A stretch of 50,858 nt of DNA from Planctomycetaceae bacterium (GTDB taxonomy: Bacteria; Planctomycetota; Planctomycetia; Pirellulales; Pirellulaceae), in assembly GCA_002723275.1 (NCBI GenBank), contig PBNZ01000012.1:1-50858 (forward strand), written 5' to 3'. Within the stretch, counting starts at the first letter, position 1; each line of letters opens with the position of its first letter. Positions 16,980 to 26,815 of this stretch are shown here, piece by piece. Below the pieces are notes generated by a model. That model saw only the letters and a list, made by a program, of their open reading frames with translations. It did no database searches and was not told the origin of the DNA. Position numbers and translations under genes: made by a program.

Positions 16980-19900
16980 ATGATCTCACGTTTCTTCATC
17001 CACCGGCCGATTTTTGCCTCGGTGATCTCAATCGTGATTGTGATTGCAGGAGCGGTCGCCCAATCGGGGCTTGCCGTTTCCAAGTTCCCAGAGATTTCAC
17101 CACCAACGGTACAGGTCACAGCATTTTATCCTGGTGCCAATGCGCAGGTGATCGCGGAGACGATCGCAGCTCCGATCGAACAGGAAGTCAACGGTGTCGA
17201 AAACATGATCTACATGTCGTCCAATAGTGCGGACGACGGCTCTTACACACTGAACGTGACCTTCGAAATCGGCACGGACATGGACATGGCTACGGTATTG
17301 GTCCAGAACCGGGTCGCCATTGCCAACTCCAAGATCCCTGAGGATGTAAGGCGTCAGGGGGTGACAACGCGAAAGCAGTCGACTCAGATCACACAATTCA
17401 TCGCGCTCACATCCGATAACAATTCCGAAGAGCAATTTAATGATTTGTTCCTCAGTAACTACGCCACCATCAATATTAAGGATGAATTGAGTCGCATACC
17501 CGGCGTCGGTCAGATCACGGTCTTCGGCGCAGAAGATTACAGCATGCGAATCTGGCTCGATCCGCAAAAGATGGATTCCCGCAATCTCACGACAGAAGAC
17601 ATCGTCCGCACGATCCAGGAGCAGAACGTCCAGGTGGCTGCGGGTCGAGTTGGTGAGCCGCCCTCCCCCGACACCACCTCGTTTCAGCTTGTGGTCAACA
17701 CCTTGGGCCGGCTGAATGATCCGTCCCAATTCGAAGACATGATCATCAAGACAGGCGAAGGCGGCCGGATTACACGACTCGGAGATGTGGCTCGCGTCGA
17801 ACTTGGTGGTAAAAGCTACAACCGTGTCGCGACCGTCAACGGCACACCGGCCACAGCCATTGCTGTTTATCAATTACCCGGCGCAAATGCGTTGGACCTC
17901 GCCAAAGCAATCGAACAGAAGATGGAGGAGCTCGCCAAGAATTTCCCTCCAGGCATCTCCTATCGAATCCCCTACGACACCACACGCTTTGTCAAAGCGT
18001 CCATCGCGGAAGTCTACAGCACTCTGTTTGTGGCCGTAGGGCTGGTGATCCTGGTAATCTTCATCTTCCTTCAAGACTGGCGAGCAACCATTGTGCCATG
18101 TGCGGCAATTCCGGTCTCTCTGATCGGTACCTTTGCGATGATGTCGATGTTTGGGTTCACCATCAACATGTTGACCCTTTTCGGAATCATCTTGGCAATC
18201 GGCATCGTCGTCGATGATGCGATCGTGGTCGTCGAGAACACGGCCAGCCATCTGGATTCTGGGATGAGTTCAAGAGACGCCGCGGTGAGCGCGATGAATG
18301 AGATCACCGGCCCGGTGATTGCGACAACCTTGGTATTGCTTGCGGTATTCGTACCCACGGCTTTTATGGCCGGAATCACAGGCCAAATGTACCGACAATT
18401 TGCCTTGACCATTTCGGCAGCCGTGATCATCAGTACGATCAACGCATTAACGTTGAGTCCAGCGTTGTGCGGTCTGTTGATGCGAAAAACTCCCGAGACT
18501 CGCAATTTCTTTTTTCGGGGCTTCAACTCCCTCTTCGACCGTGGCACCAAAGCCTATTCCTATGTGATTGGCGGAATGGTCCGCCGCATTGCCCTGGTCG
18601 TCCTGGTGTATATCGGTTTGTTTGTCGCGACAGGAATGGGTTTCGGCTCACTCCCGACCGGCTTTTTGCCAACCGAAGATCAGGGCTACGCTTTCGTCAA
18701 CGTTCAATTGCCTGACGCATCTTCGCTTTCGCGCACGACGAAAGTCATGAACAAGATTGACGGCATTCTTCGGGAAACCGATGGCGTTGCCGATTGGGTT
18801 TCCATTGCTGGATTCTCATTATTGAGTGGCACAAGCGGCTCAAATCAAGGAATGGTCGTCGTTGTTTACAAGCCATGGGAAGAGCGCACAACGCTCAAGG
18901 AAAGCCAACTGGGGATTCTCAAGCAATTGCGAATGCAATTCACGAAGATCCAGGAGGCGATCGTCTTTGCATTCATTCCACCGGCCATTGATGGCCTGGG
19001 GAACGCGGGCGGTTTTCAGATGCAGGTCCAGGATCGTGGAAGTGGTTCATTACAGAACCTGCAGAATGTCGCCCAAAACATAGTGGCCGCCGGCAACACC
19101 CAAAGCGGACTTCAAGCACTTAACACAACCTTCCGCGCCAACGTTCCCCAACTGTTTGTAGATATTGATCGTGTCAAAGTGAAAACACTTGATGTGCCCT
19201 TGGACTCAGTGTTCAACACCATGCAGACATACCTTGGCTCGGCCTACGTCAACGACTTCAACGCCTTTGGCCGTACCTGGCAAGTGCGAGTTCAAGCCGA
19301 CCAGAGCTATCGCGTAGCTCCATCCGACATTATTTATCTGAACGTTCGCAACAATTCCGGAAAGATGATCCCCATTGGCACCTTCATCTCGGTCGAAGAA
19401 GTTGTTGGGCCCCAGGTCGTTCAACGCTACAACCTTTATCCGAGCGCTCAAATCAATGGTGAACCAGCACCGGGCTACAGTTCAGGGCAGGCGCTTGAGT
19501 TGATGGAACAGATCGCGCAGAAGGAACTCCCTGCAACGATGGGTTACGAATGGACGGGCATGTCCTTTCAGGAAAAACAGGTGGGCGGAGAACAGTACTT
19601 TATCTTTGGTCTCGCCGTTGTATTTGTATTTCTCGTCTTGGCCGCCCAGTACGAAAGTTGGACCAGCCCTGCCGCAGTGATCTCGGTCGTCCCCTTGGCA
19701 GCCCTTGGAGTCGTAATCGCTCTCTTGATGCGGCGCGCGGACAACAATACCTACACTCAAATCGGTATCGTACTGCTCGTCGCGTTGGCAAGTAAGAATG
19801 CAATTTTGATCGTCGAATTTGCTCGCGAACAACGAAAGAATGGCATGAGTATTCGTGAAGCAGCCACCACCGCTGCTAAGCTCAGATTTCGAGCAATCTT

Positions 19901-20150
19901 GATGACCGCCTTCTCCTCGATCCTCGGGTTCCTTCCTCTCCTGGTCTCCTCTGGAGCGGGAGCGGCAAGCCGCCAGGCGGTCGGGAATGCCGTAGTCGGA
20001 GGCATGATTGCGGCCACCTGTTTTTCGCTCCTGTTTGTGCCGTCGTTCTTCGTTATCTTCCAGAGCCTCAGCGAAATGTCCGGGACGAAACGCGATGAAT
20101 CGGCAGATAACTCGCCCGAAGATGACGCGGAAGCTCTCTCCACAGCTTGA
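16980..20150 (+). CDS. RND efflux pump inner-membrane subunit, HAE1 (AcrB/MexB-like)
   Basis: A 1056-aa proton-driven drug or lipophile efflux transporter of the resistance-nodulation-division superfamily. It begins MISRFFIHRPIFASVISI, the usual first transmembrane helix, followed by the porter loop (VSKFPEISPPTVQVTA, then YPGANAQVIAETIAAPIEQ). The helix-4 motif GIVVDDAIVVVEN carries the two proton-relay aspartates (about residues 411-412), and LASKNAILIVEFA carries the helix-10 lysine. Twelve transmembrane segments and two large periplasmic loops are expected from its length. The partner adaptor (20214-21425) is convergent rather than in the same operon, and the outer-membrane component (23066-24658) lies further on. 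The protein ends in a short acidic tail (DESADNSPEDDAEA). Confidence 0.95.
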   Translation: MISRFFIHRPIFASVISIVIVIAGAVAQSGLAVSKFPEISPPTVQVTAFYPGANAQVIAETIAAPIEQEVNGVENMIYMSSNSADDGSYTLNVTFEIGTDMDMATVLVQNRVAIANSKIPEDVRRQGVTTRKQSTQITQFIALTSDNNSEEQFNDLFLSNYATINIKDELSRIPGVGQITVFGAEDYSMRIWLDPQKMDSRNLTTEDIVRTIQEQNVQVAAGRVGEPPSPDTTSFQLVVNTLGRLNDPSQFEDMIIKTGEGGRITRLGDVARVELGGKSYNRVATVNGTPATAIAVYQLPGANALDLAKAIEQKMEELAKNFPPGISYRIPYDTTRFVKASIAEVYSTLFVAVGLVILVIFIFLQDWRATIVPCAAIPVSLIGTFAMMSMFGFTINMLTLFGIILAIGIVVDDAIVVVENTASHLDSGMSSRDAAVSAMNEITGPVIATTLVLLAVFVPTAFMAGITGQMYRQFALTISAAVIISTINALTLSPALCGLLMRKTPETRNFFFRGFNSLFDRGTKAYSYVIGGMVRRIALVVLVYIGLFVATGMGFGSLPTGFLPTEDQGYAFVNVQLPDASSLSRTTKVMNKIDGILRETDGVADWVSIAGFSLLSGTSGSNQGMVVVVYKPWEERTTLKESQLGILKQLRMQFTKIQEAIVFAFIPPAIDGLGNAGGFQMQVQDRGSGSLQNLQNVAQNIVAAGNTQSGLQALNTTFRANVPQLFVDIDRVKVKTLDVPLDSVFNTMQTYLGSAYVNDFNAFGRTWQVRVQADQSYRVAPSDIIYLNVRNNSGKMIPIGTFISVEEVVGPQVVQRYNLYPSAQINGEPAPGYSSGQALELMEQIAQKELPATMGYEWTGMSFQEKQVGGEQYFIFGLAVVFVFLVLAAQYESWTSPAAVISVVPLAALGVVIALLMRRADNNTYTQIGIVLLVALASKNAILIVEFAREQRKNGMSIREAATTAAKLRFRAILMTAFSSILGFLPLLVSSGAGAASRQAVGNAVVGGMIAATCFSLLFVPSFFVIFQSLSEMSGTKRDESADNSPEDDAEALSTA

Positions 20151-20183
20151 TCGAGAGCCAGGTGATGCGCAAATTACTGCGTT

Positions 20184-20200
20184 GAATCCGTAATGGATTC
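20184..20200. terminator. Small hairpin between convergent pump and adaptor genes
   Basis: GAATCC (20184-20189) pairs with GGATTC (20195-20200) across a 5-nt loop in the 63-nt gap between convergent genes. No T tract is present on either strand, so termination is only a possibility. Confidence 0.25.
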
Positions 20201-20213
20201 CATTCGGCGGCGA

Positions 20214-21425
20214 TTAGTCGGAACTGGTATCGGAGGATTTCGAGTCGTTCGTCGCTTGAGCCGCCGCGGCCGGCTGACCAAGTTGTTTGTCGAGATTCTC
20301 TTCTGTAAATGTCACAAGGCCACCGGCACGCGTGCGTTGAAATCCCTGGATAATCACCAGATCGGTATCCTCTATCCCACCGTCAATCACCAAAAACGGC
20401 TGCTGATCGATCACATGCTTAGGCCCCAGGCTCACGTCCCTTCGTTCGACTTCACTCTCGGCATTCACAACGAAAACATATTTTCCAGCCTGATCGGTCA
20501 TGACGGCATATTCTGGAATCAATTGAGCATTTTTGATTTCTGAAATTGGAATTCTGACACGAACAAACAACCCTGGCACGAGCTGCAAATCCGGATTGGG
20601 AAAGATCCCTCGTATCATGTACGTTCCGGTATTTTGGTCCACCTGAAGATCGGCGTAATCGAATTGCCCTTGGAAGACAAAGTCATCATCGGATTGACGT
20701 CGCAGATCAATCGGAGGTTTCTTGACATTGTCTGCATCCTTCTCCTTCCGACTTCCCACCAATGACAAAAGCTGAGTCTCATTAATATAAAACGTTGCAT
20801 AGATGGGATTGTACTGCATCACGGTTGTGAGATGCGTTGCGTCTGTCCCGCTGACAAGGTTTCCTCTTTTCACAAGCGTCATCCCAACTCGTCCAGTGAT
20901 CGGTGCCTTGACGTCGGTATAGGAGAGGTCCAATTTAGCCTGAGCGAGATTGGCGTTTGCGGCCTGGATCGCAGCATCCGCCTCATCGCGAGCGGCTCTG
21001 GCTGCCACGACAGCCGTCTCCGAAGTCGCGGATTGCTCGTCTAACTTTTCCTGCCGATCGGCCTCAATCTTTGCCTTCTCAAGCTCGACCTTTTTTGCCG
21101 AAACATCAGCCTCAGCAGCCTGGACGGCGGCGTTATATTGGGCCTTCTCGATCTCATAGAGAATCTGTCCTTCCTTGACATCCTCGCCGTCCGTGAATTT
21201 AATCTCGTCCAAAAATCCTCGAACTCGAGCGCGAACCTGCGCCACTTGAACAGGTTCGGTCGTTCCCGTTTCTTCCAGGTAGACCGTAACATCACGATGA
21301 ATCGGTCTGGCAACCGTCACCTCAGGCGCTGGCGGAGCCTGATATTCATTCGGTTGTCCACAGCCGCTCACGGCCAGCATGGCCAACGCAGTCAATCCGC
21401 CAAAGAGATATCGATTCTTGAACAT
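20214..21425 (-). CDS. RND periplasmic adaptor (membrane fusion) lipoprotein
   Basis: A 403-aa adaptor that should bridge the RND pump and the outer-membrane channel. The N-terminus is a lipoprotein signal (LAVSGC, lipid-modified Cys about residue 22). Then come a beta-barrel/lipoyl half (VQVAQVRARVRGFLDEI), an alanine/glutamate-rich coiled-coil hairpin (about 85-170), the second lipoyl half (YTDVKAPITGRVGM) and the C-terminal beta-barrel and membrane-proximal domains. TGGGA about 10 nt before the ATG supports the start. It is convergent with the pump gene, which is unusual because adaptor and pump normally share one operon. The C-terminal tail is Ala/Gln/Ser-rich and low in complexity. Confidence 0.93.
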   Translation of the reverse strand: MFKNRYLFGGLTALAMLAVSGCGQPNEYQAPPAPEVTVARPIHRDVTVYLEETGTTEPVQVAQVRARVRGFLDEIKFTDGEDVKEGQILYEIEKAQYNAAVQAAEADVSAKKVELEKAKIEADRQEKLDEQSATSETAVVAARAARDEADAAIQAANANLAQAKLDLSYTDVKAPITGRVGMTLVKRGNLVSGTDATHLTTVMQYNPIYATFYINETQLLSLVGSRKEKDADNVKKPPIDLRRQSDDDFVFQGQFDYADLQVDQNTGTYMIRGIFPNPDLQLVPGLFVRVRIPISEIKNAQLIPEYAVMTDQAGKYVFVVNAESEVERRDVSLGPKHVIDQQPFLVIDGGIEDTDLVIIQGFQRTRAGGLVTFTEENLDKQLGQPAAAAQATNDSKSSDTSSD

Positions 21426-21735
21426 CGCGTTATTCCCACACCAAGATCCGCTACTGAGGGATCAATTTAATTTCACTAATTTTCGGCATCACCAAAATCG
21501 TCAGGACGCCATTCTAGTTTTTCAAAGCCGAAAGAAAACAGCCCTTCTATGTAGTAGCCCTGTCCACCCAGGCATGTTCGTCCATTAGAATTTAATCAAA
21601 CGGGATATTGGACCGACTAAAATCGGTGCTGATGCCGGCAGAGAGCGCCATCTCGACTTATTCACCTCGGAATGAGACTCGCGAATCCGGTGCGATCCGT
21701 TTTGCTAAGCTGATTTAGAATAAAGGAACAAAAGG
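21426..21735. other. Divergent intergenic region, adaptor / channel genes
   Basis: About 310 nt between two divergently read genes. It must hold both promoters, but I find no clear -35/-10 pair, palindrome or hairpin with a T tract. Confidence 0.35.
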
Positions 21736-22515
21736 GTGAAACCGGATGTCGATCTTGTATTTCGGTACAATCTGCTGATCCTATTGATGGCATTGATCTT
21801 CCTGCTGCTGGGCGTTCCGCTCATTGGTGATTCAACCTGGGGAAGAGCCTTTTGGCGGGGAGGTCTAACGCTCGTTGTCATCCTGGCAGCGATGGCGACG
21901 CAACGTACCAAACAAATGCTTTTTGTGGGACTCTTGGCAGCGATCATTATGGCGCCGCTCAATTGGATCACCTTGGCAAGCGATAAACACTATTTATTTC
22001 TAACCGCTTGTGTCTTTGAGTCCGTCTACCTGGCCATCATGGCCATCCTGTTGTTGGTCGCCGTGATTCGCAAGCATCTTGCTACGATCGAATCGATTTA
22101 TGGTGCGATCTGTGCCTATCTATTGCTCGGCCTGGCGTGGGCCATGATTTATCTGGGACTTTCCCTCAGCGCGGCTGGGGAATGGACGATCAATGGAGTC
22201 AGCTTCAATGAATCATCCGAACTGGGAGAGGTGCACGCGTTTTCGCAAATGATCTATTTCAGTTTCGTCACCATGTCAACTTTGGGATATGGTGACATGA
22301 CTCCGGAAACAGTCCTGGTCCAAACCCTGACCTGGATGCAATCGGTTTCCGGACAGTTCTACATCGCAGTCCTGGTCGCGTGGTTAGTCAGTGAAATCCC
22401 AAGGCGTCAAACCTACACCAGCTTTGAGCAACGCATTACTCAACTGGAGGCAGAATCAACGGAAAAGTATGAGCCTCCAGAAGAACGTCCGCAGGACGAT
22501 TCAGAGGATCGCTAG
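21736..22515 (+). CDS. Potassium-channel-like membrane protein (Ion_trans_2 pore)
   Basis: A 259-aa integral membrane protein. Several hydrophobic helices (about residues 8-150) precede a two-helix pore unit with the potassium selectivity filter TLGYGD (about residues 182-187) between FSQMIYFSFVTMS and a final helix (FYIAVLVAWLVS). The C-terminus is a short acidic cytoplasmic tail (FEQRITQLEAESTEKYEPPEE), perhaps a coiled coil; no RCK/TrkA domain is present. The start is GTG 21736, supported by AAAGGA at 21722-21727. Its last 80 nt overlap the 3' end of the cysteine-rich gene on the other strand. It probably conducts K+ passively; how it is gated is not evident. Confidence 0.87.
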   Translation: MKPDVDLVFRYNLLILLMALIFLLLGVPLIGDSTWGRAFWRGGLTLVVILAAMATQRTKQMLFVGLLAAIIMAPLNWITLASDKHYLFLTACVFESVYLAIMAILLLVAVIRKHLATIESIYGAICAYLLLGLAWAMIYLGLSLSAAGEWTINGVSFNESSELGEVHAFSQMIYFSFVTMSTLGYGDMTPETVLVQTLTWMQSVSGQFYIAVLVAWLVSEIPRRQTYTSFEQRITQLEAESTEKYEPPEERPQDDSEDR

Positions 22516-22966
22516 GATCGGCAGAAGGCGGAGTTGATAACTGCGACGGTAACGGTGGCATACTCGGTGTCGAGCGAAGCGCCGACTCAATGTCCAGGGT
22601 ACTGGCCTTGACCGGAGTATCTTCACAAACGCAGCAAGGCAAGCGATAGGGAATACATTGCAGATCGCTCGTCGGACAACTCACCTCAGGAAACGGTTTT
22701 CCACAGTAATCGTCGCAACAGAAGGAGCAGACGGGCTGAGCACAAGGCAATGGTTTGGGGCAGTAGTCGTCACAGGTAAATTTGCAGATGGGTTTGGACT
22801 TCGGGAGCGGCTTGCAATCGTAATCGTCGCAACAAGATTTGCCGACGGCGTTCGGCCAGCAACGATGCAGGTTAAGAAGCGAGTGAGTGAATCCTCCTCC
22901 AGCCAGCAAGTTACTTGAGATGATGGCCACGAAGGCACAACACACCCATGCTGTTTTGACACGCAT
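22436..22966 (-). CDS. Secreted cysteine-repeat protein (CDDYCxKPLP repeats)
   Basis: A 176-aa predicted exported protein I cannot assign to a named family. A signal peptide (about residues 1-23) is followed by three copies of a roughly 20-residue Cys-rich unit: CCDDYDCKPLP, TCDDYCPKPLP and CCDDYCGKPFP, each followed by a K/Q-P-x-C-x-F/C segment. A further Cys cluster (PYRLPCCVCED) and a Ser/Pro-rich tail follow. The unit could form disulfides or bind metal; neither is shown. GGAGG 5 nt before the ATG strongly supports the start. Its 3' end overlaps the channel gene antisense by 80 nt, so the two transcripts could interfere. Confidence 0.78.
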   Translation of the reverse strand: MRVKTAWVCCAFVAIISSNLLAGGGFTHSLLNLHRCWPNAVGKSCCDDYDCKPLPKSKPICKFTCDDYCPKPLPCAQPVCSFCCDDYCGKPFPEVSCPTSDLQCIPYRLPCCVCEDTPVKASTLDIESALRSTPSMPPLPSQLSTPPSADPSDPLNRPADVLLEAHTFPLILPPVE

Positions 22967-23065
22967 CTCTACCTCCGGACGAACGTTTCCGCGCTGCTTC
23001 GTTTGGAAACCGAAATCTTTTTTGGGGGAAGGAAAAGTAAACAGGAATTCTTCTCGGCTGGCGAT

Positions 23066-24658
23066 TTAGGCAGGCTCAGGAGCCGGAACGGCTTCCGGTT
23101 GTTGCTCGGGCGCGTCCTCAGGTTCCGGCGGAGCTGGAATCGTCGTACTCGGCTGGGCTCCCAGTCGAATCTGCCAACCACCACCGACGGCTCGATAAGT
23201 TTGAATTAATCCCAGGGCAACATTGGTTCTGGAAACGGCCAATTGATCCTCCAAGCGAGTCAATTCTCGTTGCAAATTATTGACCCGATCGAACGAGATC
23301 GCACCCTCGCGATATTGTGTTTGAGCTAACCGCACCGACTCGACAGTGGCGGCGACACTTTTCTGCAACGAAGCAACCTCATCTTGTGACTTGAGAAACA
23401 AGATGATGGCGTTTTCAACTTCCTTATTGGCGTCAAGTACGAGCTGCTGATACTGGATAGAAAGCTCTTGGAAGCGAGCATCCTGGACGCGAATATTGTT
23501 GACCAATCGACCGTAATTCAACACGTTCCAATTGAACGTGGGACCGATGACTCCGGCCGTGCTCGATTGCCGAAAGACATCGCTGAAATCTCCAGCACTC
23601 CAATTGATCGTTCCGTTGATAGAAAAGGCTGGAAACAGATCTGTCGTCGCGACGCCGATCAAAGCACTCTGAGCAGCGACTTGGCGTTCCGCACGACGGA
23701 TGTCGGGTCGCCGTCTCAAGAGATCTGCGGGGATGCCAACCACGACTTCAGAGGGCGTATCAGGAATACTCTGGTCGCCCAGCTCCGGAATCAGGTTTCG
23801 TGGTGGAGCTCCCAACAAGACACAAAGTCGATTATTAGCCTGACGCAACCCAACCTCGAGCGTTGGCACCAAAGCTCTTGTCTGCTCAAGGCTCGACGTA
23901 GCTTCCGTTACATCAAGCTTGCTCACGGCTCTTAAATCAAAGCGAGTCTGGGCCAACCGGAGGTTGGTTTCTTGAGTTTCGATATTCGATCTGGCGTATT
24001 TCAGCCGTTCTTGAAACCCACGAATTTCAACATAGGCACCAACCGTCTCTGCAATCAACGAAAGCAGAATGTCATCATAGTTCTCGACGGTCGCGTCCAG
24101 GCTCGCGTCAGCCGCTTCAATCTGTCGACGGTATCGACCCCAGACATCAAGTTCCCACGCAGCATTAAAGCCCGTATTCCAGATGCTGAGATTCCGATAC
24201 GGCAGTGATGCCGGATTATCATTGCGACTAAATTGAATTCGGTTGTACTGACCAAATGCCTCCTGGAATTGCGGAAATAGTAAGCCTACCGCAATTTCTC
24301 GTTCCGCCTCTGCCTGTAGAACACGCATGGATGCCGCGCGCAAGGTGAAATTTTCGTTGTAGGCCTGGTCAACTAACTGATTGATTTGTTCATCCCGAAA
24401 GACTCCCCACCACGCCTCGTTCTCAACGCCGTAGGAATCTGAGATGACTTCGGGATTGTTGAAATCAATCCACTCGTCAGCCACCAAAGCAGCCGGCTTG
24501 CCATAGTCGGGCCCCACCTTGAATCCGTTATGCATCCAATTACCTAAATGACTACAGCCGGCATTCACCCATAAAATTGGCAGACAGACCATTAGCATTC
24601 GCAGGTGAAGAGATCGTCTCGATCGACGTTCAGCCGAGACAGGTTGAAAGCACGACAT
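23066..24658 (-). CDS. RND outer-membrane efflux lipoprotein (TolC/OprM family, NodT type)
   Basis: A 530-aa outer-membrane factor that should complete the tripartite RND system. A basic N-terminus and hydrophobic stretch end in a lipobox (LWVNAGCS, Cys about residue 35). The start of the mature region (KVGPDYGKPAALV) and two repeated outer-membrane-efflux domains are typical: RAASMRVLQAEAEREIA..., AAWELDVWGRYRRQIEAADAS, then VVGIPADLLRRRPDIRRAERQ, GPTFNWNVLNYGRLVNNIRVQ and QYREGAISFDRVNNLQREL. AAGGA about 8 nt before the ATG supports the start. The C-terminus is an odd Pro/Glu-rich tail of about 25 residues (PAPPEPEDAPEQ). It is separated from the adaptor gene by two unrelated genes. Confidence 0.92.
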   Translation of the reverse strand: MSCFQPVSAERRSRRSLHLRMLMVCLPILWVNAGCSHLGNWMHNGFKVGPDYGKPAALVADEWIDFNNPEVISDSYGVENEAWWGVFRDEQINQLVDQAYNENFTLRAASMRVLQAEAEREIAVGLLFPQFQEAFGQYNRIQFSRNDNPASLPYRNLSIWNTGFNAAWELDVWGRYRRQIEAADASLDATVENYDDILLSLIAETVGAYVEIRGFQERLKYARSNIETQETNLRLAQTRFDLRAVSKLDVTEATSSLEQTRALVPTLEVGLRQANNRLCVLLGAPPRNLIPELGDQSIPDTPSEVVVGIPADLLRRRPDIRRAERQVAAQSALIGVATTDLFPAFSINGTINWSAGDFSDVFRQSSTAGVIGPTFNWNVLNYGRLVNNIRVQDARFQELSIQYQQLVLDANKEVENAIILFLKSQDEVASLQKSVAATVESVRLAQTQYREGAISFDRVNNLQRELTRLEDQLAVSRTNVALGLIQTYRAVGGGWQIRLGAQPSTTIPAPPEPEDAPEQQPEAVPAPEPA

Positions 24659-25134
24659 GGCAGGTGTCCTTGAAACGGACTATGGGGATGAGGTGGGAAA
24701 TCGACAGTTTCTGATCATTCCGCATTTTGGGTGCGAAAGGTGCTGTCGGTTCAATCAGAATGATCGACCCGATTGCTTCGATTAGCGCTGAAAAACACGA
24801 GATCACGGCATGTTCCGAACAACTGATAGTCGCGCAAAAACCGTGGAATGTAGAATAACCCGTACAGCTTGACAGTTTTCGAGGCTTGAACTCGCTCTTC
24901 TCGATCGCACTTATGAAATCATCCGGGGTTTGGATCGCTAGCAGCCTCCCATCAATTCCACGGTGTCCCGTAAAAGTTCCGTTCAAGGTCGGCCGTGATT
25001 TACCTGAAAAGATTCCGTTTCAGGAATCCATTCGCAGAATTCCCCCTGTTCTGAGACCGTCTGTCGACGCGAAGAATTGCTGCGAGCGTTTCGTTGCATT
25101 AGGCTACGACTGGACCCGAAGGAGAACAAAAACC
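24659..25134. other. Divergent intergenic region, outer-membrane factor / sulfatase 2
   Basis: About 475 nt without a supported gene. Open frames here extend from neighbouring genes and lack start signals. It should contain the promoters for both divergent genes, but no strong hairpin, repeat or operator is visible. Confidence 0.35.
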
Positions 25135-26619
25135 ATGCACGCGATCCTGCCACTCAAAAGATCATTCACAAGATATTGTCAGGCGATGGGAATCATCACT
25201 TGCTTGATGCTCTGTTCTACATCTGCCATGGCGGCGAAGCCGACCAATTTTCTTTTCTTTCTGGTCGACGATCTCGGCTGGGCTGACTTGGGATGTTTCG
25301 GCAGCACCTTTTATGAAACGCCACACATCGATCAGCTCTGTGCTTCCGGAATGAAATTGACTCAAGCCTATGCGGCTTCACCGGTGTGCTCGCCCACCCG
25401 GGCGAGCATCATGACAGGCCGACATCCGGTCCGAGTCGACATTACGGACTGGATCCCCGGCGCCCGGACGAAACGATTCAAGAAGGCAAAGTTTGAGCAT
25501 GTGAATGATCGAGACAATTTAGCGCTAGCCGAGGTCACCTTGGCTGAAGTACTAGGTGAACAGGGTTACCAGACCTTCTTCGCGGGCAAGTGGCATCTGG
25601 GGGATCGCGGACATTGGCCCACTGATCAGGGATTCGACATCAACATTGGCGGTTGCAAAGTTGGCTCGCCTCCCGGCGGTTATTATGCTCCCTGGACAAA
25701 TCCTAATTTGAAAGCGGAAGAACCAGACGAATATTTGACGGAACGATTAACAGACGAATCCATAAAGTTTCTCAACCAGCGTGATGAGACGAAACCGTTT
25801 CTCCTTTACCTGTCTTATTACAACGTCCACACCCCACTCACACCCTACCGCAAACGGATCGCACACTTCCGTGAAAAGGCCGCCTCCTTGACGGGCAAAT
25901 CACCGCCCCTCTCCGAGCGTTCAGGAATATCCCGAACACGTCAAGACAATGCGGCATATGCCTCGATGATCGCAGCGGTGGACGACAGTGTCGGAGCAAT
26001 CCTGCAGCAGCTCGATGAACTTAACTTGGCTGACAACACCGTTGTGATTTTCTTTTCCGACAATGGTGGCCTCTGTACTCTCGGCCGCCCGGGAGCCCCC
26101 ACCTCTAACCTACCGCTTCGCTCTGGCAAAGGCTGGCTGTATGAAGGCGGCATTCGCGAGCCCACGATCATTCGCGCTCCGGGTGTCACGCAAGCCGGCA
26201 GCGTTTCCGACGAACCAATCATTAGCATGGATTTCTTTCCCACGATGCTCGCCTTGGCCGGACTGCCAGCTCGTGCAGACCTTCATCAGGACGGGCGCAA
26301 CCTCGTTCCCACCTTGCGTGGAGAAGAGAAGAGTGGTGAATCACGAACGCTCTACTGGCACTACCCTCACTATCATGGATCGACCTGGACTCCAGGTGCC
26401 GCGATACGTGATGGAGATTGGAAACTCATCGAGTTTTATCATTGGGATGACGCAGAGTTATACAATCTCAAAAATGACCCCGGTGAGCAGATAGAACTGA
26501 GCGAGCAGCATCCAGCCATCAAGGAAGCCTTAGGAAAGAAGCTGCGATCCTGGCAAAAACAGCAACGAGCAAAAATGCCTGAACCGATTGCCGAATTATC
26601 CGGTGCATCAAGTCAATAA
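25135..26619 (+). CDS. Secreted type I sulfatase 2
   Basis: A 494-aa sulfatase. ATG 25135 is preferred to an upstream in-frame codon at 24886 because GAAGGAGA (25119-25126) sits 8 nt upstream and a proper signal peptide follows (ending near STSAMA). [17 protein letters not shown] supplies metal ligands. The formylglycine motif is C-S-P-T-R followed by MTGRHP (Cys85), the arylsulfatase A-like variant. GKWHLG and FFSDNGG are also intact, and the C-terminal [17 protein letters not shown] block is characteristic. It likely cleaves sulfate from a glycan outside the cytoplasm; the substrate cannot be read from the sequence. It is not in an operon with sulfatase 1. Confidence 0.92.
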   Translation: MHAILPLKRSFTRYCQAMGIITCLMLCSTSAMAAKPTNFLFFLVDDLGWADLGCFGSTFYETPHIDQLCASGMKLTQAYAASPVCSPTRASIMTGRHPVRVDITDWIPGARTKRFKKAKFEHVNDRDNLALAEVTLAEVLGEQGYQTFFAGKWHLGDRGHWPTDQGFDINIGGCKVGSPPGGYYAPWTNPNLKAEEPDEYLTERLTDESIKFLNQRDETKPFLLYLSYYNVHTPLTPYRKRIAHFREKAASLTGKSPPLSERSGISRTRQDNAAYASMIAAVDDSVGAILQQLDELNLADNTVVIFFSDNGGLCTLGRPGAPTSNLPLRSGKGWLYEGGIREPTIIRAPGVTQAGSVSDEPIISMDFFPTMLALAGLPARADLHQDGRNLVPTLRGEEKSGESRTLYWHYPHYHGSTWTPGAAIRDGDWKLIEFYHWDDAELYNLKNDPGEQIELSEQHPAIKEALGKKLRSWQKQQRAKMPEPIAELSGASSQ

Positions 26620-26678
26620 ATCCTTTTATGGATGTGCGTTTCGGCCTAAAAAGCGGTAACTCACGTCTAAAAATTGCG

Positions 26679-26695
26679 GATCGGCGAAGCCGATC
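26679..26695. other. Hairpin upstream of a DUF1501 gene
   Basis: GATCGGC (26679-26685) and GCCGATC (26689-26695) form a 7-bp stem with a GAA loop, 60 nt after the sulfatase stop. No T tract follows. It might weakly end the sulfatase transcript. Confidence 0.35.
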
Positions 26696-26732
26696 GATCG
26701 CGTCGCCTGCCGGTAAGAAGTTCGACTTTCTG

Positions 26733-26762
26733 TTTACATTGCGGTTGCAACAGCGGTAAAAT
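26733..26762 (+). promoter_or_regulatory. Candidate sigma-70 promoter for the DUF1501-TolB pair
   Basis: TTTACA (26733-26738) and TAAAAT (26757-26762) each match five of six bases of the -35 and -10 consensus, with an 18-nt spacer. It sits 53 nt before the ATG at 26816. Planctomycete promoters are not well conserved, so this is an inference. Confidence 0.45.
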
Positions 26763-26815
26763 TTGCGCTGCCATGCAAGTTATCTAGACAGGACAAGGTC
26801 AAAAGGAATTTGCAG

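Noticed and set aside
17097-17873. 258-codon - strand frame inside the RND pump gene
   Set aside because: It is a shadow of a highly conserved + strand gene with all family motifs, and its translation shows no domain.
24886-25134. Upstream N-terminal extension of sulfatase 2
   Set aside because: It would bury the signal peptide, and a strong ribosome binding site lies directly before ATG 25135.
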